DNA from: Prorocentrum cordatum
Lineage: Eukaryota; Sar; Dinophyceae; Prorocentrales; Prorocentraceae
Direction: 5' to 3'
DNA length: 64,000 bases
Assembly: GCA_963575745.1 (NCBI GenBank)
Contig: CAUYUJ010000725.1
Coordinates: forward strand, 207,501 to 271,500
The translations under genes and the position numbers were made by a program. Position 1 is the first letter of the stretch. Each line of letters opens with the position of its first letter. Under the pieces are notes generated by a model that was given only the letters and a program-made list of their open reading frames with translations, was not told where the DNA came from and did not search any database. Positions 1-10,008 of this stretch are shown piece by piece.

Positions 1-450
1 GGCTGATGCAGGCTGAGGCTGAGGCAGGCTGAGGCCGAGGCTGAAGGCAGACTGAGGCTGAGGCTGAAGCAGGCTGAGGCTGAGGCTGAGGCAGGCTGAG
101 GCTGAGGCTGAGGCAGGCTGATGCTGAGGCAGGCTGAGGCTGAGGCTGAGGCTGATGCAGGCTGAGCTGAGGCAGCTGAGGCTGAGGCCGAGGCTGAAGG
201 CAGACTGAGGCTGAGGCTGAAGCAGGCTGAGGCTGAGGCTGAGGCAGGCTGAGGCTGAGGCTGAGGCTGATGCTGAGGCAGGCTGAGGCTGAGGCTGAGG
301 CTGATGCAGGGTGAGGCTGAGGCAGGCTGAGGCTGAGGCCGAGGCTGAAGGCAGACTGAGGCTGAGGCCGAAGGCAGGGCTGAGGCTGAGGCAGGCTGAG
401 GCTGAGGCAGGCTGCGGCTGAGGCTGAGGCAGGCTGAGGTTGAGGCTGTG
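1..450. repeat. GGCTGA minisatellite with ~152-bp higher-order period
   Basis: The window opens inside a tandem array of GGCTGA-type hexamers (GAGGCTGAGGCA variants). A variant block reading GAGGCCGAGGCTGAAGGCAG recurs near 33, 186 and 338, so a unit of about 152 bp has itself been repeated about three times. The array fades after ~430 into GCGACTGCC-like copies. It probably lies in an intron or upstream flank of the carrier gene, whose first repeat is not in the window. Confidence 0.9.
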
Positions 451-935
451 ACTGCGACTGCCGTTGCCACTGCGACTGCCATCGCGAATGCGACTACGAC
501 TGCGAGAACAGCAGAATTCTACAACAGGATTCTCATCTGAATCTTAAGGGGAATGCTTCCAGATATGCTCCTACACATCGCTGTTAGGTTGCTTTGCCGG
601 GATCATGTTATTTTGCCCCCCCCCCAGGCGCGAGCATTAACGGGGAGGCGAGGAGGACCTCTTCCTGCCCCACGTAATCACGAACCAAAGGCAGCGAGGT
701 TCGCAAATCGAGCACCTCACCACGCGGCCAACTCAGCTCAAGGCGAGGTAGGTAAACCAAAAAACAAATCGCTTCGGAAAAAAAACGAAAGCAGGGCAAA
801 GGAACAAACATGATATTCGAAGGGGGGGCGTTCGACCCTGGAACCCATACATCGACCCTCGATCGCCCATTCGTCGCTGGCAGGGGTCTGGTAGCTCCAC
901 AACACGCAGGAACGTCTAGATTTGCTCTCGGGGGC

Positions 936-980
936 CTATCGCCGATTTATCGGCGATGTATCGCCCATTCAAGCTCGACG
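936..980. repeat. Palindromic GCCGAT/ATCGGC element, short copy
   Basis: A short run of mutually inverted TATCGCCGAT and ATCGGCGATG words. Larger relatives occur at 23498-23625, 34612-34745 and 53178-53300, so this is a small copy of a dispersed palindromic repeat. Confidence 0.5.
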
Positions 981-1194
981 TTTCCCTCTGAGTTGGTCCC
1001 CGTCCTAACGACGACGGCGAGGAGGAGGAGGAGGAGGCCGCAGACAGCGGCCACCGCGACCACGACGATGAGGACGCCAGCGGCGACGTCGAGGGCCGAA
1101 GTGGACGACAGCGGCGACCACGGCGACGGAGAGGACGGCGACGGTCAGTACGAGGACGAGGATCCGTGCCTTGCCCCTGGGGGGCGCCCGCCAG

Positions 1195-1316
1195 GAAATT
1201 CGGTGTTCCGCCGCATGCTCGGCGATGGGTCTGGCGGCCCGCTGCCCTTCGGCCGGACCATGTTGGCGGGGGGCCTCGCGGGGGCCTGCGAGGCCGTGGT
1301 GATCACTCCGTTGGAG
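1195..1316 (+). CDS. Mitochondrial carrier (SLC25) exon: start of repeat 2, helix H3
   Basis: This exon encodes a basic link (NSVFRRMLGDG) then a membrane helix ending in LAGGLAGACEAVVITPLE. That is the odd-numbered helix of a mitochondrial carrier with the start of the Px[DE]xx[KR] signature at its C-terminal end. A plausible acceptor is CGCCAG at 1189-1194. The exon must end after TTG GAG at 1316, because the signature continues at 2196; the following bases are GACGGC, so the donor would be GA, a class reported in dinoflagellates. Carriers of this family exchange anions or other metabolites across the mitochondrial inner membrane. The resemblance is to the oxodicarboxylate/tricarboxylate-like group, but substrate cannot be fixed from the sequence. 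The first carrier repeat is not in the window. Confidence 0.75.
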
Positions 1317-1372
1317 GACGGCCCTCGCACGTGGAAGGGCCAGCCACGCGCAGAGGGGGGTGGGGGGAGGGG

Positions 1373-1475
1373 GGAGGGCTTCTTAGAAGCACCCCTGGCT
1401 CTTAGAAGGCGCGGGCCTTCTCTATAGATGTAAGGCCGGCCTTCTAAGAAGCAGCCTCCTTCTAAGAAGCCCTCC
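1373..1475. repeat. CTTCTnAGAAG palindromic repeat, copy 1
   Basis: About 100 bp made of short palindromes of the type CTTCTTAGAAG and CCTTCTAAGAAG. Related blocks with the same order of CTTCTgAGAAGG palindromes lie at 3118-3300, 7650-7795 and 40365-40495, three of them followed by a C-rich stretch ending CGCTCGCCG or similar. Confidence 0.7.
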
Positions 1476-1807
1476 CCCTCCCTCCACCCCCTTGTGCGCG
1501 CCGCCAAAAAAAGGGGAGAGGGGGCCGAAGAGGTGGGCCTCCCGCCTGCGCGTCCGCCCTCGTCAGCTTGCTTCTCGTGCCTTTTCCCCCTCTCCGCTGC
1601 CGCGCAGCACAGACCTGCCAGGAACCGTCGGTGGACCAACGGGCAGCGACGGGCGTTGCTGTGGTGCAGAAGCACCGTCCGCCATGTATCGATAGCTCGA
1701 CTCGGGGGAGGGAATGGGGCGGTAGGAAGGTGCAGGAGGGAGGGGAGGGAAAGGGCAGGGGAAACGAAGGGCAGGTGGAGCAAAATGATGAGGGAATGGG
1801 GAGAGGC

Positions 1808-1926
1808 GGAGGAGGAGGAGGAGGAGGAGGAGGAGGAACAGGATGAGAAAGAGGAGGAGGAGGGGGAGGAGGAGGGGGAGGAGGAGGAGGAGGAGGAGGA
1901 GGAGGAGGAGGAGGAGGAGGAGGAGG
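1808..1926. repeat. GGA/TCC microsatellite
   Basis: Nearly pure GGA trinucleotide array with a few GGGGGA variants. It gives artificial Glu-, Gly-, Arg-, Ser- and Pro-rich reading frames on both strands; none is taken as a gene. Confidence 0.95.
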
Positions 1927-2195
1927 ACTCCATATTTTCCTCCTTGTCCTCCCGTTTATATCCCTACTCGTTGTCATTCTGCTCCCATCGCTGCCCTTGC
2001 TGTCCTTCACGCTGTCATCCTCGTCATCCACCGCCTTGTCGCAGCCATCATTCATCCGAGCCAACGGCGAAATCGGTGCTTCCCAGTCTTGTCCGACCAG
2101 GTTTTCCCAGAAGGCGCGCCTGAGGACAGACATCAATAGATGCCAGCAAGGCAGCATCTCGCCTGAGAGCGACTGAGACACTCTGCGTTCCCGAG

Positions 2196-2234
2196 GTTGT
2201 GAAGATCGCGATGCAGAGCGAGAGGGCCACCAAG
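2196..2234 (+). CDS. Mitochondrial carrier microexon completing the repeat-2 signature
   Basis: Thirteen codons, VVKIAMQSERATK, follow an AG (CCCGAG at 2190-2195) and are followed by GTCCCG. Joined to the exon ending in TPLE at 1316 they complete the carrier signature PLExVK with the basic residue in place and the usual hydrophobic/Gln continuation. The exon is 39 bp, phase 0 at both ends. It is too short to stand alone; the call rests on the fit to its neighbours on both sides. Confidence 0.72.
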
Positions 2235-2834
2235 GTCCCGGTTTGTTTTTGAGCGCCGCGAGAATGGGAGAGGAGGCGAGGGAATCAATAAAACGCAGCA
2301 CATGGGTTAAGGCGCGTGGATCAGCGACGGGCCCCGTTTCCATACAGAATCAGCGCGCACCGTCGGCGCATCAGGTTGCACGGGCTTCATGTTTGTGTGG
2401 TGCTCTCCCCAATCCGTGTTAGCATGTGGCCGAGGGAGGGACAGTCGGTACGCTCGAAATGCTTACATAATGAATGTGTTCGAGGCCGACAGCAGTTCTT
2501 CCCACTTTGAGCAGGGTTCCCTGTCGAAATGGCTGCAGTTGTCCACTTGAGTCATAGGGTCGCCTGGTCGACAGCGGTCGCTGTCCACTTTGGACAACAT
2601 GTGCTGTTGAGCATCGTGCCCATTCTTTCCGTACCCACTTCTGGGCGTCCAAAGCCAGTGCATGGCCAGGGCGGTGGAAGCTCCTCGAGCGGGGCTTGGG
2701 CTGCAGTGGTGGTGGCGGCCGTCCTGCGGGCGCACCGCTGGCCGCACAGCCCGAGGGCGCAGGGCAGAGGCGGATCGGCTAGTGCGAACCCAGAGATCCG
2801 AGGCTCCGAAGCAATTCCAGCGGCCGGTTTGGGG

Positions 2835-3000
2835 AGGAGGAGGAGGAGGAATGAGGAGGAGGAGGAGGAGGAGGAGGAGGAGGAGGAGGAGGAGGAGGAG
2901 GAGGAGGAGGAAGGAGGAAGGAGGAGGAGGAGGAGGAGGAGGAGGAGGAGAAGCAGGAAGAGGAGGAGGGAGGAGGAGGAGGAGGAGGACGAGGTAATGG
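2835..3000. repeat. GGA/TCC microsatellite
   Basis: GGA array with a few AAG and GGGA interruptions, lying inside the split family-D element. Responsible for long Glu/Arg or Ser/Leu frames here. Confidence 0.95.
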
Positions 3001-3117
3001 GCTGCACACCCTGCTTCTGCCTCCGCCGCCCCTCTGGGGGCCCGCCACGGGCCCCGGGACTGTCGAAGAAAGGATTTCACAACGAGAAACCGGTCCTCGA
3101 GGGAACGGTGGCGAGCG

Positions 3118-3300
3118 AGGGGGGAGGGTGAGAAGGAGCAGGCCTTCTCAGAAGGCGTCGGGACGTCTCAGAAGCCCTGGCGCCTTCTGAGGAGTTTTCT
3201 GTGTCTTCGTGGAAGACTTGGAGAGCTTCTCAGAAGGCTGGAGTCCGGCCAGAGGACTTCCGAGCCTTCTGAGATGGCCTCCTCCTTCTCACTTCCCCCC
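3118..3300. repeat. CTTCTnAGAAG palindromic repeat, copy 2
   Basis: Longer copy with at least five CTTCTCAGAAGG-type palindromes, ending in CTTCCCCCCTTCGCTCGCCG, the same 3' end as the copies at 7.7 and 40.4 kb. Confidence 0.75.
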
Positions 3301-3573
3301 TTCGCTCGCCGTCCAAATGCAATTGTCAAGACCTCTGGGGGTCCACGCATCGAAGAAATCGAAGTGCCGGATGTTTGGGGGAACCCGCCTCCTCCCCAGC
3401 TTCGGCTCCTCACACCCGCCGATTTGATTTTTTCGACCTGCGGCCCCAGAAGTCCCGATCCCTTCCGTGGGGGTATAGGGGGGCGAGGCCGCAGGAGCCG
3501 AGCGCGCGTGACGCCACGATGGCCACAAGTGGCCCTAGTGGCCTACAAGTAGGCTAAGTTTGCTTACCAGAGG

Positions 3574-3745
3574 CCCAACGCCGGCAGGTTCGCGGCGACC
3601 CCGCCGCCGGCGTTCAACGTTGAACGCCGCCAGCTACCCAGAATCGGTCGATTTTGAAAGATCTTAGTTACGTTCCGGAAACGGCCGATCGTTCCATGTT
3701 GAACGATTCCTGCGGTGTCAGGAACCACCGCAGGAGTCGACACGA
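3574..3745. mobile_element. MITE family E, diverged copy
   Basis: Shares with the element at 6726-6913 two internal palindromes (GGCGTTCAACGTTGAACGCC here; GATCGTTC..GTTGAACGAT) and the words CCAGAATCG and CCTGCGGTGTCA in the same order. Its left end GGCAGGTTCGCGGCGACC matches the family TIR; the right end is eroded near GTCGAC. Confidence 0.65.
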
Positions 3746-3871
3746 TTGATGGCGTGGCCCAATGTCTCGGGTCCTCTGGCGTGGGGGGGTCAGGTGGGGA
3801 CAGCTGGGGTAGCTGGGGGCGGTCAGGTTCGCTCCCGCCTCGATCTGAGGGGGACAACGGAGGAGTAAAAG

Positions 3872-3980
3872 GTACCGATGCTGCTGCTCGTCCTGGAGAG
3901 TCCTCGTCTCCACGGCTGGATTCTCATCGGAATGCTGGTCAGAACGCGTCCCCGAAGAGGTCCCGGGAGCAGCTGTAACG
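3872..3980. repeat. Dispersed ~100-bp repeat J, copy 1
   Basis: A block reading GCTGCTCGTCCTGGAGAGTC then CCACGGCTGGATTCTCATCG and GGTCAGAACG. Related copies in the same order lie at 51735-51835 and 53060-53165, at the far end of the window beside the coiled-coil exons. Confidence 0.6.
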
Positions 3981-4397
3981 TTATCGGTCTCCGGGCGAGG
4001 GCAGGGGAGAAAGGCGAGGGAGGCCCAGAGATCTGGGCGATGCCATTTTTTCACGCCGGGCGCTGTCGCTTGGCTTCCGGTCGGGGCGCAAGGGACGGCG
4101 AATCTTGATGGATTCTGCAGAGCATTGACCAGGGCTTGGGTGCAGGGTTCTGCAGGGCCTTGACTGACCCGTATTTGGATTGGCCGTGGGTCAGTATAGC
4201 AGGCCCAGGGGCCCAGTGAGCTTCGCCCCCCCCTGGGCGCAAGAGCTGGCCGGGGCTGCAGCGTGGGCTGGCCTTGGGCGGGGCGCGTGGGCGCTCTGAG
4301 CAGCACCTCCTCCGTGCGCGGGGAGATCCTCCCCCGGCTCCACCTGGGCACCGTTGTCTTATCACCTGGCGAGAACGGGCGCCACCGGCGGATGGGT

Positions 4398-4577
4398 ACT
4401 CCAGATTTCGTAATAAAAGGGAGGGGGTCTCAACCCTCCCAGACGAGAAGTTTTAGACCCCCCCGTGGGAGAACCCTCCAAAACATCGTCCCCAGACCCC
4501 CCAGGCCCTCCAAGATAGCCTGGAAGAGACCCCCCCCCGAAATGAGACCCCCCTCCCTTTATTACGAAATCTGGAGT
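4398..4577. mobile_element. MITE family A: 180 bp with 35-bp near-perfect terminal inverted repeats
   Basis: The left end starts ACTCCAGATTTCGTAATAAA and the right end is its reverse complement, ending TTTATTACGAAATCTGGAGT. The inverted match runs about 35 bp. Nothing coding lies inside, so it is non-autonomous. The only copy seen in the window, and the most perfect TIR pair in it, so probably a recent insertion. Target duplication is not clear; a short GGG flanks both sides. Confidence 0.85.
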
Positions 4578-5576
4578 GGGGGAGGATCGGTGCGTCATAT
4601 CCGACCCCGAACCAAACCTCAGGGTGGGTGTCGGAGGTCGCTGCGGCGATCGCGGCGGCCACACATCGCGGCACTGCTTCTTGTCCAGAAGCGGCATGCC
4701 CTTTCCCCGCCCCCCGCGCCCCGCTCTGCGATTCGGACGTGGCTCATCATGACACTCGAGCGACAGAGAGGCGTCAGCTTGTGTCCAACATACAGAGTCT
4801 TGGTTTTTGGTCAGGGACCGATCGTCACGAACCAGGGAAAGGTGCTGGTCACGTCACGATTCGCGTCGGCGCCGTCTGGGAATGCCAACGGATGGTTACT
4901 TCCCAGACAGCGCCGGCACAAAGCTTGACTTGACAAGGGGGCGGGGAGGGCGGGGCTGGTCACTGGCACTCAGACTGCGAAAAGACAGAAATGGTCTCCT
5001 GGTGCTCCCGCTCCTCTCTCACCTCCCCCTCCTCTCCTGCCCCCCTTATTCGTCCTCCTCGCGTGCGACACTTCACTCCGACAAGCTCTCCTTGCATTCG
5101 TCGCGATCCACTTCCTGATCCTTCGCAAAATGCTGGCGCGCCAGGTCGGTCAACTAGCCTGGCCAACGTTCTATGCCTTGTCCTCTCGACGCCGAGACGG
5201 AGCTTGTTTCCGGCGCGATCCTCGGTAATCGAGCGATGCAGTTGATCGAGCGACATCCCCAGGGGGGGCGGGCCTCGTCTCGTGTTTCGTCCCACGTAGA
5301 CTATGGAGGCGATCCGAAAGTGCCTCATGCTCGGCTATCCTGGGGGGGGGAGCAGTGCCACGGATCTCTGGGATCTCTAGCGAAGGACTTCTTGGGCGCG
5401 CCGTGCCATCCAAGATCGATCATTAGCAGCATGTTGAAGTGGCAGTCGGTGTGGGAGGTGGAAGTGCGGCCGAGGCTGCCAAAATCAGACATTCGCACAC
5501 GTGTGCATGCGTATTTCCTTTCCTGGCGGCATATCATGTTGTACCGCGTGTGCGTGAGGCTGCCTGCCTCAGCCAG

Positions 5577-5702
5577 GCCGCATCGAAACGAATCGGCCCC
5601 GAGGGGCAGAAGGCCACCGGACTCGTCGACATCGTCAGCTCCATCGCCAGGGGCGGCATTGGCAGATTGTACAGTGGCCTGGGGGCGACCGTGGGGAAGG
5701 AG
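5577..5702 (+). CDS. Mitochondrial carrier exon: repeat-2 matrix helix and start of H4
   Basis: After a CAG acceptor at 5574-5576 the frame reads ASKRIGPEGQKATGLVD, then IARGGIGRLYSGLGATVGKE. This is the matrix loop and short helix of a carrier repeat, with the conserved glycine motif G(x)xxLYxGLxxT before the even-numbered helix. Phase 0 at the start matches the 39-bp exon at 2196-2234. The 3' border is uncertain: GT occurs at 5691, but the better protein joint keeps GKE and ends near 5702. Confidence 0.78.
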
Positions 5703-6189
5703 ACTGTTTCTGCCGGGCGGGGCAGGGGTTCACCAGATGCTTGGCGGACTGACGTTCCAGGTTTGTTGAAAGGGGCTCCTTAGTCGCGGATGGCCGAAGG
5801 CGGACGTTAGACTCTCCACTTTCGCATCCCCATCCACATCAATTTCCTCGTCTCCTTTCTCGTCTTCATCCCCCTTTCTCTCCTCATCCTCCTCTCCGTC
5901 CTAGTCTTCGTCCTCCTCCTCCTCGTCCTCGTCCTCCCCTTCTCCTTCGTCGCCGTCCTCCTCCTCCGATCCGCCTCGCCCCGCTTCCTTCTACCGCTCC
6001 TCCTCCTCCTCGTCCTTCCTCCTTTACCCTGCGCCCTGACCAAAAATCCCTCGCGGGTGAGCCGTAGAATTCCCGCGGTCGGGCAACGGCGGGACAGCCA
6101 GCGGGCAGCCTTTTTCGCCTTATATCGGCAGCTGATCACAAAGTGTCAACCTCCAGGCCAGGCGACCTCGTGGCCCATACGAGGCGTTA

Positions 6190-6375
6190 TCGTTGTTATC
6201 GTTATCGTTGTTATCGGTGTTATCGTGTTATCGTTATCGTTGTTATCGTTGTGATCGTTGTGATCGTTGTTATCGTTGTGATCGTTGTGATCGTTGTTAT
6301 CGTTGTGATCGTTGGTATTGTTATCGTTGTTATCGTTGTTATCGTTGTTATCATTGTTATCGTTATCGTTATCGT
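6190..6375. repeat. GTTATC/GTTGTTATC microsatellite
   Basis: Array of GTTATC, GTTGTTATC and GTTGTGATC units flanked on both sides by the same word, GTGGCCCATACGAGGCGT (6170-6187) and GTGGCCCATACGAGGCGT (6373-6390). The direct flanking repeats mean the array grew within, or inserted with, a short duplication. Confidence 0.9.
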
Positions 6376-6531
6376 GGCCCATACGAGGCGTCCAGGCCGG
6401 CCATCGTTCCCCGCTGAGTGTTGTCAGGCAGGCCATCGGTAACAGTTGATGAAGTCACATGTTTTTTTTTCCGACGGTGCGTGCGTTCCCGCTCCGCTTC
6501 CTCCTCGTCCTCTTCGCACCGGATGCAGAAG

Positions 6532-6970
6532 GCATGGGCGAAGTTTGGCGCATTCAAGCAGGAATTGAAAGACAAAGCCATACCGATCAGTCTCAGAATG
6601 AAGATGTGGCGCTGCGTAGTAACCCCAACAGCGCCGTCAGGACAGCTGGTGCGGCTGAGCCGTGGGTGGATTGGGTGCAACGCGCCACAGCCGAAGCACG
6701 GCAAATCATGAACGACACCAGCATACGGTAGGTTTGCGTCGTGTCGACCAGCGGCGACCACAGCGCGGGCGTTCAAGGTTGAACGCCGCCGGCGACCCAG
6801 AATCGATCGATGTTGAACGATCGGACGTTGCGCCAGCAGCCGATCGTTCAAGGTTGAACGATCCCTGCGGTGTCAAAAACCAACGCTGGGGTCGGCACGA
6901 CACGAACCTGCCGTACCATATTGGATAGACGAGAGGCGTTCGAGATTGCGAAGTTTCAGTGAGAAGCTGA
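6532..6970 (+). pseudogene. LINE reverse transcriptase relic, interrupted by a MITE
   Basis: The frame from 6532 reads AWAKFGAFKQELKDK and later MKMWRCVVTPTA. This matches the thumb region after the RT domain of dinoflagellate LINE-type elements, where a VxPTxLYG motif follows. A frameshift near 6640 moves to a second frame with EPWVDWVQRATAEARQIM, also typical of the region. At 6724 the frame is cut by a 188-bp MITE. Beyond it the frame resumes (WIDERRSRLRSFSEKL, 6922-6969). The relic sits in an intron of the carrier gene on the same strand. It has no RT active site and is dead. Confidence 0.7.
6726..6913. mobile_element. MITE family E: 188 bp, TIRs, TA on both sides
   Basis: Terminal inverted repeats are CGGTAGGTTTGCGTCGTGTC at the left and the complement of GACACGAACCTGCCG at the right. 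The element is flanked by TA at 6724-6725 and TA at 6914-6915, the Tc1/mariner type of target duplication. Internal palindromes centre on GTTCAAGGTTGAAC. Removing the element with one TA joins the two parts of the surrounding RT frame without a shift. Confidence 0.82.
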
Positions 6971-7139
6971 AGCATATGGATTTCGACCTTCGACCTGGAG
7001 TGTCCACGAATGGTCACCAGACGGGCGCAGAGCCCGAGGCCTCCCTCCGATGCGACGGGCAGACCAGGATCCGCTGAGCCCTTAGGGCACGCAGCCGCGA
7101 GCGCGCCCGGCTCGCACTCGGCGTCCCTTCCCTTCCCTT

Positions 7140-7370
7140 CCTCTCCTTCCCGCTCTCTCTAGGGATGCAACTTCTGGTAGGTTGGGATCGGCGCTGGTGT
7201 AATGTCCGTGGCCGGAATCCAGCCAACGGTGGTAGTACAACCCCGCGGTCCCTTCCTCTCCTTCCCGCTCTCTCTAGGGATGCAACTTCTGGTAGGTCGG
7301 GATCGGCGCTGGTGTAATGTCCGTGGTCGGAATCCAGCCAACGGTGGCAGTAAAACCCCGCGGACTGAGT
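7140..7370. repeat. Tandem duplication, 115-bp unit x2
   Basis: The stretch CGCTCTCTCTAGGGATGCAA through ATCCAGCCAACGGTGG and CCCCGCGG occurs twice with a 115-bp offset (7151 and 7266) and few differences, so the duplication is recent. Confidence 0.85.
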
Positions 7371-7649
7371 TCGCCCGGTCCGCGCAACTCGGACCAACCT
7401 GGCCCAGCTGCCTCGCTGTCGGGGGCAATCGATTGTCATACTGTCTGCGAGAGCCCCCAGGATCAGTTTCCTGGCAGCACGAGTCTTCGGAAGCAGCCCC
7501 CTCCCCGTGTGCGAGCACAGGAGCGGGGTCCGCGGCCGCATTCTTCCGAAGCTCCGGAGCCCGGCCTGGGCTAACCGCCGCCCGCGGGAGCTCCCCTTCC
7601 TCCAGCGGCGAGCGGGGGGGGGGAAGTGAGCAGGGAAGGCTGGGAAGCC

Positions 7650-7795
7650 CCTGGGCCTCCGGAGGAGTTGTCTACGCCTTCCCCGAAGACACGGGACACC
7701 TCTGAAAAGGCGCGAGGGTTTCTAAGAATGCCCGCCGCCTTCTGAGAGGGTTTGCTCCGTTTCATGTTCCGCCCTCGCACGCCGCCGATTCCTCC
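7650..7795. repeat. CTTCTnAGAAG palindromic repeat, copy 3
   Basis: Diverged copy. It keeps the order GGAGTTGTC, AAGGCGCGAGGG, GCCCGCCGCCTTCTGAGAGG and a C-rich end CCCTCGCACGCCGCCG, closest to the copy at 40365-40495. Confidence 0.65.
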
Positions 7796-8508
7796 TCTTG
7801 GAAGTTTGCCGGCAGCGGCCTCCAGCCACGGACAACCCCGCGGCTTTTTTTTCGTCGGATTTTGGGTCTCCTTCGGATGGCTACGCGGATCGGAGTGTCG
7901 TAGCCCTCTGCTGCCCTGGCCGTGGGCCTGCTGCTGGCCTCGCCCTTCCCAGTCTGCCGGCCGTGGGCGCTCCGGGCGCGCTGCTCGGGCGCTCCGGTCC
8001 GCCTCGCAGTTTTCACACGCCCTGGTTGGGGGACGAGCCCCCCCGACCGCCACGGAACTCGGGGCTGGACAGAACCCCCAACAGTGACACGTCGATTAGT
8101 GAATTGTCCGTTTTCGGTTCTCGAGAGGGCGCCGCGGCCGTTATTTTCCAGGCTTGCGCCCGCCAGGTTTGGGCCCGAGGTCGTTTTCACTAAACCACGT
8201 TTTGCTAAAGGGGGTTCTGTCCATCGCCACGAAACAGCAAACCGCATGATCCAGCGGCATTTGGGAGCAAACAAAACAGCACTTCGCGCACTTTTTCTGT
8301 ACAGGCGCAAGCGAGCGCCCCGTGGCGATACGCAAGGAGGAGAGGAGGAGAGCGGGGAGGAGGGTGTCGGCGGGGGAGAGGGGGGGGAGGTGATACCGCC
8401 GGCAGCCCAAGCCCCGGGCTGCGCCGCATCAGCCTGGCCCGGCGGCCCCTGCCGCGCTTCCAGCCTCCTGCGCAGTGCCGCGCGCCGGTCGCACGCGCCG
8501 CCGCGCAG

Positions 8509-8586
8509 CACTTCGCGCACTCCACGGCGTACTTCGCCGTTTTCGAGGAGCTGCGGCCGTACGGCCCGGGCAGGGCCGCCCCGAAG
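8509..8586 (+). CDS. Mitochondrial carrier exon: helix H4
   Basis: After GCGCAG at 8503-8508 the frame reads HFAHSTAYFAVFEELRPYGP and GRAAPK. The small-residue helix followed by YFxxFEEL is the even-numbered helix and its cytosolic end in carrier proteins, where [YF]FxxYExL is usual. A GC donor (AAG|GCGAGG) at 8587 would end the exon. It follows the exon ending in GATVGKE in the expected order and spacing. Confidence 0.75.
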
Positions 8587-8888
8587 GCGAGGCAGATTGG
8601 TTTCGACCTCTCCGCGGGGTTCCCCGCGGCGAGGGCAGAGGGGCATGCCCGGGGGCTCGCGCGGACGCTTCCTTCGAGGAGGAGGAGGAGGAGGAGGAGG
8701 ACCAGTGTAAACCCAAGAGTCATCAAAGCTGTTGGAATGAACCTTCCCTCCAAGCTCCCTTTTCATAGGCCCCCACAACGGTTGCATAGTTGTTGCACCC
8801 GCATAATCCTGAATCCTTCCAAAACGTTATTTTCGGTACGGTGATCATGGATGTCCGTGAAACTTTTGCAAATGTTTAAATCGAATGT

Positions 8889-9400
8889 GCGCGGCGCTAA
8901 GGCGAGGGCCAGCTTTTGAAATGGAGCCGCCCTCAATCCGTGAAACCCTCACAATTCTAAAAACGAATGTGCGTGGCGCTACGGCGAGAGCCACATTTTG
9001 AAAAGGAACCGCCCTCAATCCATGAAGCTCTTGAGCATGTTTAAATCGAATGTGCGCGGCGCTAAGGCGAGAGCCACATTTTGAAAAAGACGCCCTGAAT
9101 CCACGAAAGTCTTGCATGATTCAAAAACGAATGTACGCGGCGCTGGGGCGAGAGCCACATTTTGAAAACCACCAGCCCTCAATCCGGGAAGCTCTTGCAA
9201 TTGTTTTTAAACGAATTTGCGCGGCGCTAAGGCGAGAGCCACATTTTGAAAACCACCCGCCTTCAATCCGTGGAGTTCTTGCAAATGTTGAAAACGAATG
9301 TGCGCGGCGCTGAGGCGAGAGCCACATTTTGAAAACAACCCGTCCTCCATCCGTGAAAATGGCGTCAGTTTTTTTAGCGTCAGAATCATAAATGGTGAGG
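8889..9400. repeat. 83-bp satellite, block 1 (six units)
   Basis: The word GCGCGGCGCTAAGGCGAGAG recurs at 8889, 8971, 9054, 9135, 9219 and 9302, a spacing of 81-84 bp. Each unit continues with CCACATTTTGAAAA, CGCCCTCAATCCGTGAAGCT and CTTGCAAAT. The block and its flanks form a larger unit that recurs at 9640-10580. Confidence 0.95.
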
Positions 9401-9670
9401 AAGTCTCGGGCGACACGCCCGGCCCGCCCTAAAAACTGGCTCGGGGTGCGACAGGGAGGAGCAATCTATGAAGAGAAGGAAAGGAGGACGGCTCCTTCGA
9501 GGAGGAGAAGGAGGAAGAGGAGGAGGGGGCACACGGAGGAGGAGGGCGCCTCCTTCGAGGAGGAGGAGTAATAGGAGGAGGAGGAGGAGGATGAGGAGGA
9601 GGAGGAGGAGAACGGGGAGGAGGAGGAGGAAGAGGACAAAGAGGAGGAGGACCATTGTAATCCCAAGAGT
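9398..9670. repeat. Unique spacer and GGA array between the satellite blocks
   Basis: Begins GGTGAGGAAGTCTCGGGCGA and runs through CGGCCCGCCCTAAAAACTGG and GGTGCGACAGGGAGG to a GGA array (9500-9650). The same spacer with about 80 percent identity follows block 2 at 10515-10580, again leading into GGA repeats. Confidence 0.85.
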
Positions 9671-10008
9671 CAGCAACGATCTTGGAATGAACCTTCCCTC
9701 CAAGGTCCCTCTTCGCAGGTCCCTGCTACGGTTCATTTCCATTGAGCGAACGGCCCCGTTGGAAGATAGCCGTTTGAAGATCCTGAAGCGTGCCAAAACA
9801 TTGCTCTCGGGATTTCAACGCCACGTATCAAGCTGACTGCTGCGTCTTGACGATCGGGATTCGTGCCAGAACGCCATCTGTGGGATTTCAATACCGCGAA
9901 TCAACATAACTGTTGCGCCCGCATGGTCCTGCATCCTTCCAAAACACAACGTTTAGTGCGTTGATCATGGGATTCCGTGAACCCCTTGCAAGTTGTTAAG
10001 ACGAAAGT

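Larger units (their letters stand above)
2789..3380. mobile_element. MITE family D, copy split by a GGA array and a palindromic repeat
   Basis: The left end (CCCAGAGATCCGAGGCTCCG) lies at 2789-2834 and the right part (CACGCATCGAA ... GTGCCGGATGTTTGGG) at about 3328-3378. Intact relatives at 23263, 25263, 30808 and 31201 are only 170-185 bp long. Here the two halves are separated by about 490 bp holding a GGA microsatellite and a CTTCTgAGAAGG repeat, so those grew or inserted inside the element. Confidence 0.6.

Noticed and set aside
1-450. Telomere-like repeat
   Set aside because: Units are GGCTGA and irregular, not TTTAGGG-type; the array continues into gene sequence.
1145-2343. Long minus-strand frames rich in Ser, Pro and Arg
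   Set aside because: Translations of the GGA/TCC array and the complement of the carrier exon; low complexity with no domain.
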